From JAQVCM01 sp040403095 (GTDB lineage: Bacteria; Bacteroidota; Bacteroidia; Flavobacteriales_D; Crocinitomicaceae): a stretch of 64,000 nt of DNA. The first letter of the stretch is position 1. Each line of letters opens with the position of its first letter. Position numbers and translations under genes: made by a program. Location: NCBI GenBank assembly GCA_040403095.1, contig JBBALI010000005.1:62001-126000 (forward strand). The letters run 5' to 3'. The notes under the pieces were generated by a model that did no database searches, was not told the DNA's origin, and saw only the letters and a program-made list of their open reading frames with translations. This document shows, in pieces, positions 44,701 through 51,951 of this stretch.

Positions 44701-45556
44701 GGAAATTAATGAACGCACTATGGCGATACTTGAAGATAAAGTCCTTGAAAGAACAAAAGAACTATTCAATATAAATCTTATTTTAAAGGCGCACAATCAA
44801 GACATTTCAGACAGCATCAATTATGCAAATAATATTCAAAAAGCTATACTTCCAAAAGTTGATGATTTGTCTAAAATGTTTGCTGAAAGTTTTATTCTCT
44901 GGATGCCAAAAGATGTGGTTTCAGGAGATTTCTATTGGGGACATGAAGATGAAAAATACAAATATGTCGCTGTGGTAGATTGCACTGGACATGGAGTACC
45001 TGGGGCACTGATGAGTATTATCGCTAATCAAACTTTAAATAGTGTCATAATTAAAAATCACCATGATGAACCAAGTGACATACTTTATAAATTGCACAAA
45101 TCAATAACAAAATCACTCAATCAAAAAGACGAGTTAGTTAAAGATGGAATGGACATCGCTTTGGTTAGATTTGAAAAGGCTACTTTAAAAATTACTTTTG
45201 CTGGTGCTCAAAGACCAATTTATTATTTTGATGGAAAAAAAATGCAAGAAATCCCCGGAAATGATAAAGGGATTGGTGGATTTTCTAAACTATCCGAACC
45301 AGCGATTTATACGCCAATTACTCTACAAACTAAAATTGGAGATATTATTTACCTCAATTCTGATGGATATTATTCTCAATTTGGCGGTTTAAAAGGGAAA
45401 AAAATGCTCAAAAGAAGATTCCTTGAATTGCTAGAACAAAATATAAATTTGCCAATGAATATCCAAAAAGAAATGCTAAATAAATTCTTCCTAGAATGGC
45501 AAGGAACTGAAGAGCAAACAGATGACGTGATTGTAATTGGTATAAAAATAGAATAA
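41795..45556 (+). CDS. Six-PAS sensor with SpoIIE-type phosphatase domain
   Basis: A 1253-residue membrane protein. TM1 (about 16-36) and TM2 (about 193-215) enclose a helical extracytoplasmic sensor domain. Six PAS-like domains follow (about 235-345, 352-476, 482-600, 604-708, 715-832, 845-962), several ending with the PAC-type DIT or NIT motif (RNITEQKKAE, TDITEKKNAD, YDITERKIAE). A coiled-coil linker (962-1020) leads to a PP2C/SpoIIE phosphatase with SGDFYWG, VDCTGHGVPGALMS, NSDGYYSQ and EEQTDDVIVI. There is no histidine kinase domain. It would sense signals and dephosphorylate an anti-sigma-antagonist-like or other phosphoprotein, but no STAS or anti-sigma gene is nearby. ATG at 41795 is preferred to a TTG 14 codons earlier. 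Confidence 0.9.
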   Translation: MNKRKNFTINSSIKIAHLVLFFCVLLFGVSLYCITELNKINSQNEKNYENRIIPVANLTTMRHSLSHGILKNTFEVNISESGSKKALINIEDKEKLILKCWRVFKSKESNSFEKKLILKTDRAIDLSIQSIRLVKNEIKIKQKINLQKINETQLLPNIDNALLKLSALIKYEERCIKNIDRLNKQTSDKIKKNLTIAISISFILILALVLFVFSKTKSILVALDSSKKEIAKKDLRLQLFIEKSEDIILILDANANIIDANPAAYKLLEYSDKELIGLHISRLVDTEEEIRQQEYFLNEIRKTKIGITERNIVTKNGNQVFVEIRNYLQEDLGFIAIIRNITEQKKAEIAIKDSEKKYRYLFSKAPAFIIIWDIESLRILEVNDSVIQKYGYSEEEWSKMDMLDIRPAEDHTLLKDFAEKMKSKDELYESKNKWRHLTKNGLVLQMEISSHKIIYNGKNAILSLARNISEEQKTQSALKESKEQLALFIEHSPASLAMLDTNMKYIARSRRWITDYGLYGQDIIGKTHYEIFPEITDRWKEIHQKCLKGAIERCDEDYFIREDGRKEWLRWEIRPWHKSSGEVGGIIMLTEVITEHMKAKELYEYQFENSPDIILIINKFFKIESINRTIPGGRPVEDLIGRDCIEVLPEVSRKVISEALSRCFQTGDDQEVESLLGKLWTKSRFVAMISEEQVNHVMIFTTDITEKKNADDELKKSYYKLQALTENISDAIILINENSLVSYSSAAVERITNYTHGDIDYQNFTDFVYEEDLGLSLEKFEKAKNEPGISIPFQLRIKHKNSGIVWVEGSVINLLTDENIKSFIVNYRDITSRISSEEDLKSSFKIISDYRNAIDESSIVSITDTLGNITHVNKNFCAISNYSNTELINQNHRIIYSGYHSPAFFQDLWKTISSGKIWKNEIKNKRKDDTLFWVDTTIVPFLDENGKPTQYISIGYDITERKIAELEKQEINERTMAILEDKVLERTKELFNINLILKAHNQDISDSINYANNIQKAILPKVDDLSKMFAESFILWMPKDVVSGDFYWGHEDEKYKYVAVVDCTGHGVPGALMSIIANQTLNSVIIKNHHDEPSDILYKLHKSITKSLNQKDELVKDGMDIALVRFEKATLKITFAGAQRPIYYFDGKKMQEIPGNDKGIGGFSKLSEPAIYTPITLQTKIGDIIYLNSDGYYSQFGGLKGKKMLKRRFLELLEQNINLPMNIQKEMLNKFFLEWQGTEEQTDDVIVIGIKIE

Positions 45557-45563
45557 GAAATAT

Positions 45564-45606
45564 CTAAAAAAATGAAAATCGTCCCGTAATAGAACGATTT
45601 TCATTT
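45564..45606 (-). terminator. Hairpin between the sensor and CsgG-like genes
   Basis: AATGAAAATCGT pairs with ACGATTTTCATT over about 11 bases. The minus direction is followed by a T run, and it also closes the convergent plus-strand sensor gene. Confidence 0.72.
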
Positions 45607-45612
45607 ACAACC

Positions 45613-46839
45613 TTAATCGTTAATTCTCTTCTTTCTTTTTTGAACATTGAAACCAACATTTATTCCTGTCATTCCGCCGCCTTTTTGTGATGAATAAAAA
45701 ATATTCACTGGAATATTCAGAGCACCAGCTCGAAATGTTCTTCCAACTCCAAATACAAACATCGTATTCATTGAATATTTCCCTCTAGTGTCTCCAAATT
45801 TCTTATCGAAATTATAAGTGTGATCGAATTTATCTGGCGTTGGAGCCACAAATTTACCTGTCGTATTGTATTGAGGCAAATTAGAATAGTTTCTTTCGGC
45901 ATATTTTGCCCAATCGGAGTCAGAAAAATATTGTTGATTATCACTGAATTGGTTTTGCTTATCAAAAAAGCCATTCGAAGTTTGTTTGATTCCAAAACCA
46001 GGACCAAAGGCAATTTCCCAACCTGATTTCCCAAATCGAAAACCATTCATTAAAGTCAGTGAAGGTATAAATTGACCTTGCTCCAAGCCTGAAACATTGA
46101 CGACACATTCAATCAACGACGAAAAATTTTCAGTTCCAACATACTGTTTTTCCATTTGATATCCAATCATACTTACTCCTGGAAAAATACCTAAACCTCC
46201 CTGTGATTCTGGTCTAACAGCAAATTCATTTACTGACCCAATCAAATATGCCATTCCTATTCTAGGACCAGAATTATTGATTTTACCAATGTTGTTTGAA
46301 GTAATAAGCTCATTTTTAAAAGACAAACGATCACTTGTTTCCTTTGAAAATTCAATATCATGCATTTCTTTCAATAAAATTTCAATCATGCGCTGTAATT
46401 CCAACTCTTGGTTGTCAAATTCTTTTACAGCAGATTTTAAAATAGTGTGATTTTTTACATCGACAATTTTGATCGTGATAGCAATTTTGTTGCCCAAACC
46501 GTCGAAACTACCGCACATCACATAATCCACATTCAACTCTTTGCCCATTTTGACCAAACAGTTTTGACCATAACATTCATTCAAAAATTCAGCGTTTCCT
46601 TTCAAAACATCTGCCATGTCGAAAACATCATACACTTTGTATTTTTTCATTTTGATTAATTCCAAACGAATCATTTTGGAAACAGTTTCTGCTTTGAAAG
46701 TCAATCCATTTACATAAGGATTTGCAACAGCAAGTGTTGGAAGATTTGTTGAAGTAGTTGGTTCATTTGGTTTTTCTTGGCCATTCACTTTTAAAAATGA
46801 AAAGCAAACTAATACTGAAAAAAAGATTTTTGTTTTCAT
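45613..46839 (-). CDS. Secreted protein with CsgG-like N-terminal domain
   Basis: A 408-residue protein with a signal peptide (MKTKIFFSVLVCFSFLKVNGQ). Residues about 50-165 resemble CsgG/LpoB-type domains: ETVSKMIRLELIKMKKYKVYDVFDM, then GKELNVDYVMCGSFDGLGNKIAITIKIVDVKN. The C-terminal 220 residues are rich in Gly, aromatic and alternating beta patterns with repeated GFxxG-type motifs, suggesting a small outer-membrane beta barrel. Tethered or pore-forming function is not proven. A partial -7 box AATATTTG lies at 46862-46869. It converges with the sensor gene. Confidence 0.7.
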   Translation of the reverse strand: MKTKIFFSVLVCFSFLKVNGQEKPNEPTTSTNLPTLAVANPYVNGLTFKAETVSKMIRLELIKMKKYKVYDVFDMADVLKGNAEFLNECYGQNCLVKMGKELNVDYVMCGSFDGLGNKIAITIKIVDVKNHTILKSAVKEFDNQELELQRMIEILLKEMHDIEFSKETSDRLSFKNELITSNNIGKINNSGPRIGMAYLIGSVNEFAVRPESQGGLGIFPGVSMIGYQMEKQYVGTENFSSLIECVVNVSGLEQGQFIPSLTLMNGFRFGKSGWEIAFGPGFGIKQTSNGFFDKQNQFSDNQQYFSDSDWAKYAERNYSNLPQYNTTGKFVAPTPDKFDHTYNFDKKFGDTRGKYSMNTMFVFGVGRTFRAGALNIPVNIFYSSQKGGGMTGINVGFNVQKRKKRIND

Positions 46840-46948
46840 ACTTTATTTGTTTTTTGATTGAACAAATATTTCTGTAAAAATCCCGTATTTAAAAACTGAA
46901 TTCAGCAGGTGAACCAGAATGAGTTGCGAAATACGCAAATAATGGCAT

Positions 46949-47959
46949 CTAACTTTCTAAATCAGCTTCTATTTTCTTTCTAAAAAGATGAATTGTTCGG
47001 TCAAATTCATAAAAGAAATGATTGCGTTCTTTTTCGTTCACTATACTAATCAAACTAGAATTTGCCAGTTGCTTGTCTATAATCATCTTTGAATCTGAAA
47101 CATAACTTTGATTAGTCGTTTCGAGATAGTTCATAATGTTGTGTGTCAAATACAATCCTTGTTGTTCTTTACTTTTATAATAGAAAGTCACATCAGAATT
47201 AATCGTTTCATTCAAATACATTTCATACGAATTTCCTGAGGCAGGTGCTTGAGTTCCAAACATAAATTTTTTTCCAACATTCGCTTGTTCTTTCAAATGA
47301 TTAGACATCAGTAACATTCGGTCAAATAAAAACAAAGCGTATTCTGGATCTTCAAAATGATGTGCTTTGTAGTAATATTGAATTTGACGCATAAATCCGC
47401 GCATGAAATCAAAGTCATAAATTTCTTTAGATGGTATTGAATTGTAAATCTGCAAAATTTCTTTCCCTAGCGCAAAAGCGTTTTCACTTGTTTTTTCATG
47501 TCTGAAAGGTTTATCCTTGTAATCAGGAATCTGCAAATGCGTTTTCGCCCAAAAGTACAATTTGAAACGAACCAATTGCGGAAAATTTAGCAATTGAAAT
47601 AAGTGAACATTATTCACCGATAATATAATTTCTGGGCCAGAAAGTGACTTTAACTTCTGAAAAGCTTGTAAAATTCCTTCCAAGTAAGATTCTAAACTGA
47701 AATCAAACGTATTTAGCGGCGGATAAGAAAACACCACTTTTCCCTCTCCCATTTCGCACAAAGCATCAAATGAAATTGAATAATGATTGCAAATTTTCTT
47801 CAACTCATGAATGGTGAGTGGCGTTTCATTTCGATACCGCCGATAAACTGCATCAGGAGAAATACTTAACAAATCAGACAAGGCATTTCCCATCGACTCA
47901 TCGCCAGCAATTTTTTGCTTGAGTAACTGAAATAAGGTCGTTTGAATATTTTCCTTCAT
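46949..47959 (-). CDS. Probable helix-turn-helix regulator, Bacteroidota type
   Basis: A 336-residue soluble protein. The first about 70 residues look like an XRE-like HTH (SMGNALSDLLSISPDAVYRRYRNE, then TIHELKKICNHYSISFDAL); the rest is all-alpha with many aromatic residues and may be a ligand or TPR-like sensor domain. ATG at 47959 is chosen over an upstream TTG, which would run through the divergent promoter region. It is divergent from the first of three tandem secreted paralogues, 134 bases away, so it may control them. No ligand is known. Confidence 0.68.
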   Translation of the reverse strand: MKENIQTTLFQLLKQKIAGDESMGNALSDLLSISPDAVYRRYRNETPLTIHELKKICNHYSISFDALCEMGEGKVVFSYPPLNTFDFSLESYLEGILQAFQKLKSLSGPEIILSVNNVHLFQLLNFPQLVRFKLYFWAKTHLQIPDYKDKPFRHEKTSENAFALGKEILQIYNSIPSKEIYDFDFMRGFMRQIQYYYKAHHFEDPEYALFLFDRMLLMSNHLKEQANVGKKFMFGTQAPASGNSYEMYLNETINSDVTFYYKSKEQQGLYLTHNIMNYLETTNQSYVSDSKMIIDKQLANSSLISIVNEKERNHFFYEFDRTIHLFRKKIEADLES

Positions 47960-48093
47960 AATTTTCGGCGAATAATTGTGTGGATAAAAGTACAATATAA
48001 ACCAACAAAATAACATTCTGATTGAACGAATTATGTGATTAGTTGTATCGATAAAAAGCGTAAATTTATAATCATGTATAAAAAATTGAAACC

Positions 48094-49101
48094 ATGAAAA
48101 TTGCAATCTCTTTCATATTCTTCTGTCTTGCTTTCGCTGTTTTTGGAAAGGAAAAAATAGCCTATTCAGCAAGTTTCAAAATTGTATCGAACGAAAAGAA
48201 CACCAAAATTCCAAAAGGCAAGTTTATCATTGAAGCCACAGTTTACGAAATCCAAAGCAACCAAAAATTAAGTAGTTTGGTTATCAACTCTGGCACGAAA
48301 AAAGTTATTACAGACACCAAGGGATGGTTCAAAATAACAGCAAAAATCACAGAAAACTATCTCCAAATTGACAGAAAGGGTTTTCCAACTTATTATCTTG
48401 AAAATTATCCAATTCAAGATCAGCATCATATTAAAATGAAAATATTTATCAGCAAGATTCGTGAAGTTTACAAAGATGATATTCCAGTAGCTGAAAAGCC
48501 CGTGATTTATTGTTATTCAGAAAAACCCATTCATTTTGATTTAAAACTCAATACAGTTGGTACATTGGCTTTTACTTACCCTGCATTTAACGCAAATCAA
48601 ACTTGGAGCATGAACCTGGAAAACAATGACTTAACAGACGACAAATCGAAACAAGAATATCCTTATTTATTCTGGGAAAGTCAGCAAGAAAACGTTTATT
48701 TTAAAGGCGAAATTTTCAAACAAGACAAAATAGAAATCAATGCTTCGATGGTTTCAAAATCACAAGTTGTTCCTTTTTTAGATTCTACTTTGACAGTTTT
48801 AGGCTTTAATTCACAAGAAAAAACAGATTTTATAACTTATTGGGGACCTAGAATGCAAAAGTCAAACTTCTATTTGATTCAATTCCTGCAAAACAATGAA
48901 TGTGAGCAATTTGCCAGCTATGAAATTACTCCTAAACCAGATCATTTGAACCGATTTTACATGCTTTTTATGGAAAATGAAACGAACGAATTTCCATACT
49001 TTGCATTGCCACAAAAACTCAAACCTTTAGAGAGAAATGGATTCTACATGGTTGATTGGGGCGGAATAGAACTTAGCAATACCGTTGAACCTGTAAACTA
49101 A
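48094..49101 (+). CDS. Tandem secreted paralogue 1, KPVIYxYS family
   Basis: A 335-residue protein with a signal peptide (MKIAISFIFFCLAFAVFG). Residues about 30-125 resemble a carboxypeptidase-regulatory-like beta domain (ITDTKGWFKITAK). Residues about 138-330 form a second domain with KPVIYCYSE, LAFTYP, YPYLFWESQ, EKTDFITYWGPRMQ, ITPKPDHLNR and FYMVDWGG. I have seen KPVIYxYPE/FWE domains in other bacterial secreted proteins but know no function. It is 6 bases from the next paralogue and divergent from the regulator-like gene. Confidence 0.78.
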   Translation: MKIAISFIFFCLAFAVFGKEKIAYSASFKIVSNEKNTKIPKGKFIIEATVYEIQSNQKLSSLVINSGTKKVITDTKGWFKITAKITENYLQIDRKGFPTYYLENYPIQDQHHIKMKIFISKIREVYKDDIPVAEKPVIYCYSEKPIHFDLKLNTVGTLAFTYPAFNANQTWSMNLENNDLTDDKSKQEYPYLFWESQQENVYFKGEIFKQDKIEINASMVSKSQVVPFLDSTLTVLGFNSQEKTDFITYWGPRMQKSNFYLIQFLQNNECEQFASYEITPKPDHLNRFYMLFMENETNEFPYFALPQKLKPLERNGFYMVDWGGIELSNTVEPVN

Positions 49102-49107
49102 TTGAAC

Positions 49108-50133
49108 ATGAAAAAATTTGCTTTATTTGTTGTTTTATTTCAATCAATTTATTGTTTTTCAGAAAAGTACATTCCGTATCATTTGAGTTATGAAATTCTT
49201 TCTGATAAATATGATGCAAAAATTCCAAACGGGAAATATTTGATTGAAGGTACAATTTATGACTACAAATACAATGAAAATCAGGTACGAGAAAAATTGA
49301 GCAAGGTCATTGTAAACGCGGGTAAAAAAACGACGCGAAGTGATTCAAAAGGTTATTTCAGAATGACGAATCAACTCAAAGATTCTGTGCTACAATTTGT
49401 GCTTATGAATTACAATTCCTCTTATTTAGAAAATTATCCTTTGAAAAATAAGCACCGCATCAAACTTAGAATTTTCATGACGCAAGTGAAAGAAGAAACT
49501 GAATTTATGGTCAAAAAACCAGTAATTTATTGTTATTCAGATCAAACCACAAAATTTGATTTTCAATTGATTCCAAAAGGAGAACTAACTTTTGCATATC
49601 CGAGTTTAAACAGCAATCAAACTTGGCAAATAAAACTTGAAAACAATGTGCTTTCAGATCAAAAATCGCTTCAAAATTATCCTTATTTGTTTTGGGAAAG
49701 CCAACAAAAAAACATCAACTTTGAATTGGCAAGTATCAAACAAAGTAAAGATGAAATTTGTGGATCAATCATTTCTAAAGCAAATATCGTTTCCTATTTA
49801 GATTCAACATTAACCGCTTTGGGATTCAATTTCAGGGAAAAAACTGACTTTATCACTTTCTGGGCGCCACAAATGCAAGAGGACAATTATTATTTGATTC
49901 AATTTGTACAAAATAGCCAATGTGAAAAATTTTCACAGTATAAAATCAATCCAACACCAGATCATTTGAACCGAATTTACATGCTTTTCGCTGGAAATAA
50001 TCAACTAGATTTTCCTTTTGAAGTTGTTCCACAACAATTGAATCCATTGGAAAGAAATGGTTTTTACTTCGTCGATTGGGGCGGAATTGAAATAAATTTA
50101 TCAAATTATTATGTCTCAGAAAAAACCAATTAA
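49108..50133 (+). CDS. Tandem secreted paralogue 2, KPVIYxYS family
   Basis: A 341-residue protein with a signal peptide (MKKFALFVVLFQSIYCFS). Domain order and motifs match paralogue 1: KPVIYCYSD, ELTFAYP, NYPYLFWESQQ, EKTDFITFWAPQMQ, INPTPDHLNR and FYFVDWGG. It is clearly closer to paralogue 1 than to paralogue 3. ATG at 49108 is used rather than a TTG two codons earlier, as it gives a clean signal peptide. Secreted or periplasmic location is inferred; function is unknown. Confidence 0.78.
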   Translation: MKKFALFVVLFQSIYCFSEKYIPYHLSYEILSDKYDAKIPNGKYLIEGTIYDYKYNENQVREKLSKVIVNAGKKTTRSDSKGYFRMTNQLKDSVLQFVLMNYNSSYLENYPLKNKHRIKLRIFMTQVKEETEFMVKKPVIYCYSDQTTKFDFQLIPKGELTFAYPSLNSNQTWQIKLENNVLSDQKSLQNYPYLFWESQQKNINFELASIKQSKDEICGSIISKANIVSYLDSTLTALGFNFREKTDFITFWAPQMQEDNYYLIQFVQNSQCEKFSQYKINPTPDHLNRIYMLFAGNNQLDFPFEVVPQQLNPLERNGFYFVDWGGIEINLSNYYVSEKTN

Positions 50134-50143
50134 TTTTCCAATT

Positions 50144-51166
50144 ATGAAATCAATTTTTAGCTTTATTTTCATTTTAATAGCTTGGCCCTCTTTTGCAAAA
50201 GAGCGAGATATGAAGGAATCAAGGATTTTTAGACAAGTCATTGTCAATTCTGATGTCGAAGATTTGACGATTGCCAAAGGCAAATGTTTGATAAAAGGAA
50301 AAGTATTTTATGAAGTTGAAATGGATCCATATTCAACTGATTTTATTCTAGCTTCGGAATCAGTTCAATTTATTTACGACGTGGATGGAAAAAAAATTGG
50401 TTTAACCAACTCTCTGGGCGAATTTGAAGTTTTGGTCAACGAATCAACCAAATATTTGCTTTTCACTAAAGAACAAGACAAAGATTCATTGTACGAAAAA
50501 ATCTATTTTGAAAATCATGTATTTACAAGTCAGCACAAAATGGACATTTCAGTTTACATTCCTTTAAAATATTCAGGAAGAAACATCATGGTCGATAAAC
50601 CGGTCATTTATGCTTATAGCGAAAATCCGATTGATTTCACTCTCAAATTGATTCCGCAGGGTGTTTTGACTTTCACTTATCCTGAACTTCCTGCAGACAA
50701 TACTTGGAAAATGAAAACGGATGGGAGCGGAAATTTAACCGCCGCGAATGGTTCTAATTATCCGTATCTATTTTGGGAATCAAATCAAAACGCTTATTTG
50801 ATTCGCAACAAAAAATCAAATTCAAATGAAATTGTCGCGCAAAATGCATTGATTTCATATTTGGAGAAAAACCTAACTGTTTTGGGGTTAAATGCCAAAG
50901 AAAGAACAGATTTCATCACTTTTTGGGCGCCGAAATTGCAAAAGTTCAAAATAATTCAAGTTCAATTTTTTGTGGATGAAAATTGTGAAGTCATTGGGGA
51001 ACTAGAAATCAATCCAAAACCAGACCAGCTTCGAAGAGTTTATGCGATTTTCAACGAAGTAACTGTTATTTCGAACCAATTTACACCTAAAACTTTAGAA
51101 ATCAAAACGCTGAAAAGAAAAGGTTTTACAGTTCTTGAATGGGGAGGTAGTCTTTTGGAGGAATAA
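50144..51166 (+). CDS. Tandem secreted paralogue 3, KPVIYxYS family
   Basis: A 340-residue protein with a signal peptide (MKSIFSFIFILIAWPSFA). It is the most diverged copy: KPVIYAYSE, VLTFTYPELP, NYPYLFWES, ERTDFITFWAPKLQ, INPKPDQLRR and TVLEWGG are kept, while the N-terminal domain differs and the acidic loop after the FTYP motif is shorter. ATG at 50144 gives the signal peptide; the ATG at 50111 would overlap paralogue 2 by 23 bases. The three genes are probably one operon. Confidence 0.77.
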   Translation: MKSIFSFIFILIAWPSFAKERDMKESRIFRQVIVNSDVEDLTIAKGKCLIKGKVFYEVEMDPYSTDFILASESVQFIYDVDGKKIGLTNSLGEFEVLVNESTKYLLFTKEQDKDSLYEKIYFENHVFTSQHKMDISVYIPLKYSGRNIMVDKPVIYAYSENPIDFTLKLIPQGVLTFTYPELPADNTWKMKTDGSGNLTAANGSNYPYLFWESNQNAYLIRNKKSNSNEIVAQNALISYLEKNLTVLGLNAKERTDFITFWAPKLQKFKIIQVQFFVDENCEVIGELEINPKPDQLRRVYAIFNEVTVISNQFTPKTLEIKTLKRKGFTVLEWGGSLLEE

Positions 51167-51170
51167 AATA

Positions 51171-51215
51171 ATTCAGAATGCTGAATGTAGAATTCAGAAT
51201 TAAAATTAGCTGAAT
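51171..51215. repeat. Pair of ATTCAG/CTGAAT inverted repeats
   Basis: ATTCAG-AATG-CTGAAT (51171-51186) and ATTCAG...CTGAAT (51193-51215) lie in tandem between paralogue 3 and the RmlD-like remnant; the second covers the remnant's last codons. It may mark a deletion junction. Confidence 0.5.
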
Positions 51216-51685
51216 AGAGATTCAATGGTTGTTTTTTCATTGAAATTAGTACAAGACCAATTTTTGTAATCACTCGATTCAAGATTTTTTTGTGCAGCAA
51301 CTTTGGATTTGGAATATTCTGAATCTAAATCTTCTACCAAATCCCAAGAAATCATTTTAAAATGTGCCTCAAATTGTTGACATGCGTGGAAAAGTAGCGC
51401 CGTTCCTTCCACATTGACCTGCTGACATAAATCAGGATGATTTTCACAAAAGTCTAGATCTGAAATTGCCGCAGCATGTAAAATGTGTGTTGGATACAAA
51501 GTGTCAAAAACTTGATTGATTTCTAATTTATTGCAAATATCCACTGATAAGTACAAATAATCAGGACAATTTGGATTGCGATTCAAACCTTTGGAAGTTG
51601 CAATGAAAGTCAAACTATTGGCGAGGCAATATTCAACCAATTTTCGACCTAAAACACCGTTTGACCCTGTGATAACGATTCGCAT
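51206..51685 (-). pseudogene. RmlD-like NAD(P)-dependent reductase remnant
   Basis: A 159-codon reading frame. The N-terminus is a normal extended-SDR start: GSNGVLGRKL nucleotide loop (7-16), VDICN acidic strand, HAAAISDLDFCE and QQVNVEGTALLF. The expected STDFVFDG-type segment is replaced by a short SWDLVEDLDSEY, the active-site YxKSK part reads SKSKVAAQK without a clear Tyr, and the protein stops where full-length members (about 290 residues) would continue for another half. The catalytic Tyr and the substrate domain are therefore missing. The end lies in a short inverted repeat. It may still be expressed as a short protein, but dTDP-rhamnose-type reductase activity is unlikely. Confidence 0.65.
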
Positions 51686-51704
51686 AATGAAACTTTACAG
51701 GAAA

Positions 51705-51941
51705 CTAAAGTTCCCAAATAGACGAACGTCTTTTGCGCTGAAATTTGAAAAAATGTTTGTGCTCTAAAATCCAAGCCATTGGCAAATAAATCAGCAAAGG
51801 CGAACCAAGCGTAACGAAAGAAGCATAAATGAATCCCAAACGCACGCGAGAAGAACTGATTCCTAATTTGCGGGCCAACCAAGAACAAACGCCATAAGAT
51901 CGTAATTCGAAAAAGAAAATAATTTTTTGAATGGTTCTCAT
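51705..51941 (-). CDS. PspC-domain membrane protein
   Basis: A 78-residue protein resembling the PspC domain: LRSYGVCSWLARKLGISSSRVRLGFIYASFVTLGSPLLIYL, with one or two transmembrane helices. The C-terminal tail is basic (FKFQRKRRSS). ATG at 51941 lies 11 bases after the DUF2851 stop, so the genes are probably coupled. An upstream TTG at 51977 was rejected since it overlaps the previous gene. PspC proteins sense membrane stress in some bacteria; short forms like this are common in Bacteroidota and of unknown role. Confidence 0.78.
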   Translation of the reverse strand: MRTIQKIIFFFELRSYGVCSWLARKLGISSSRVRLGFIYASFVTLGSPLLIYLPMAWILEHKHFFKFQRKRRSSIWEL

Positions 51942-51951
51942 ACAAATCAAT

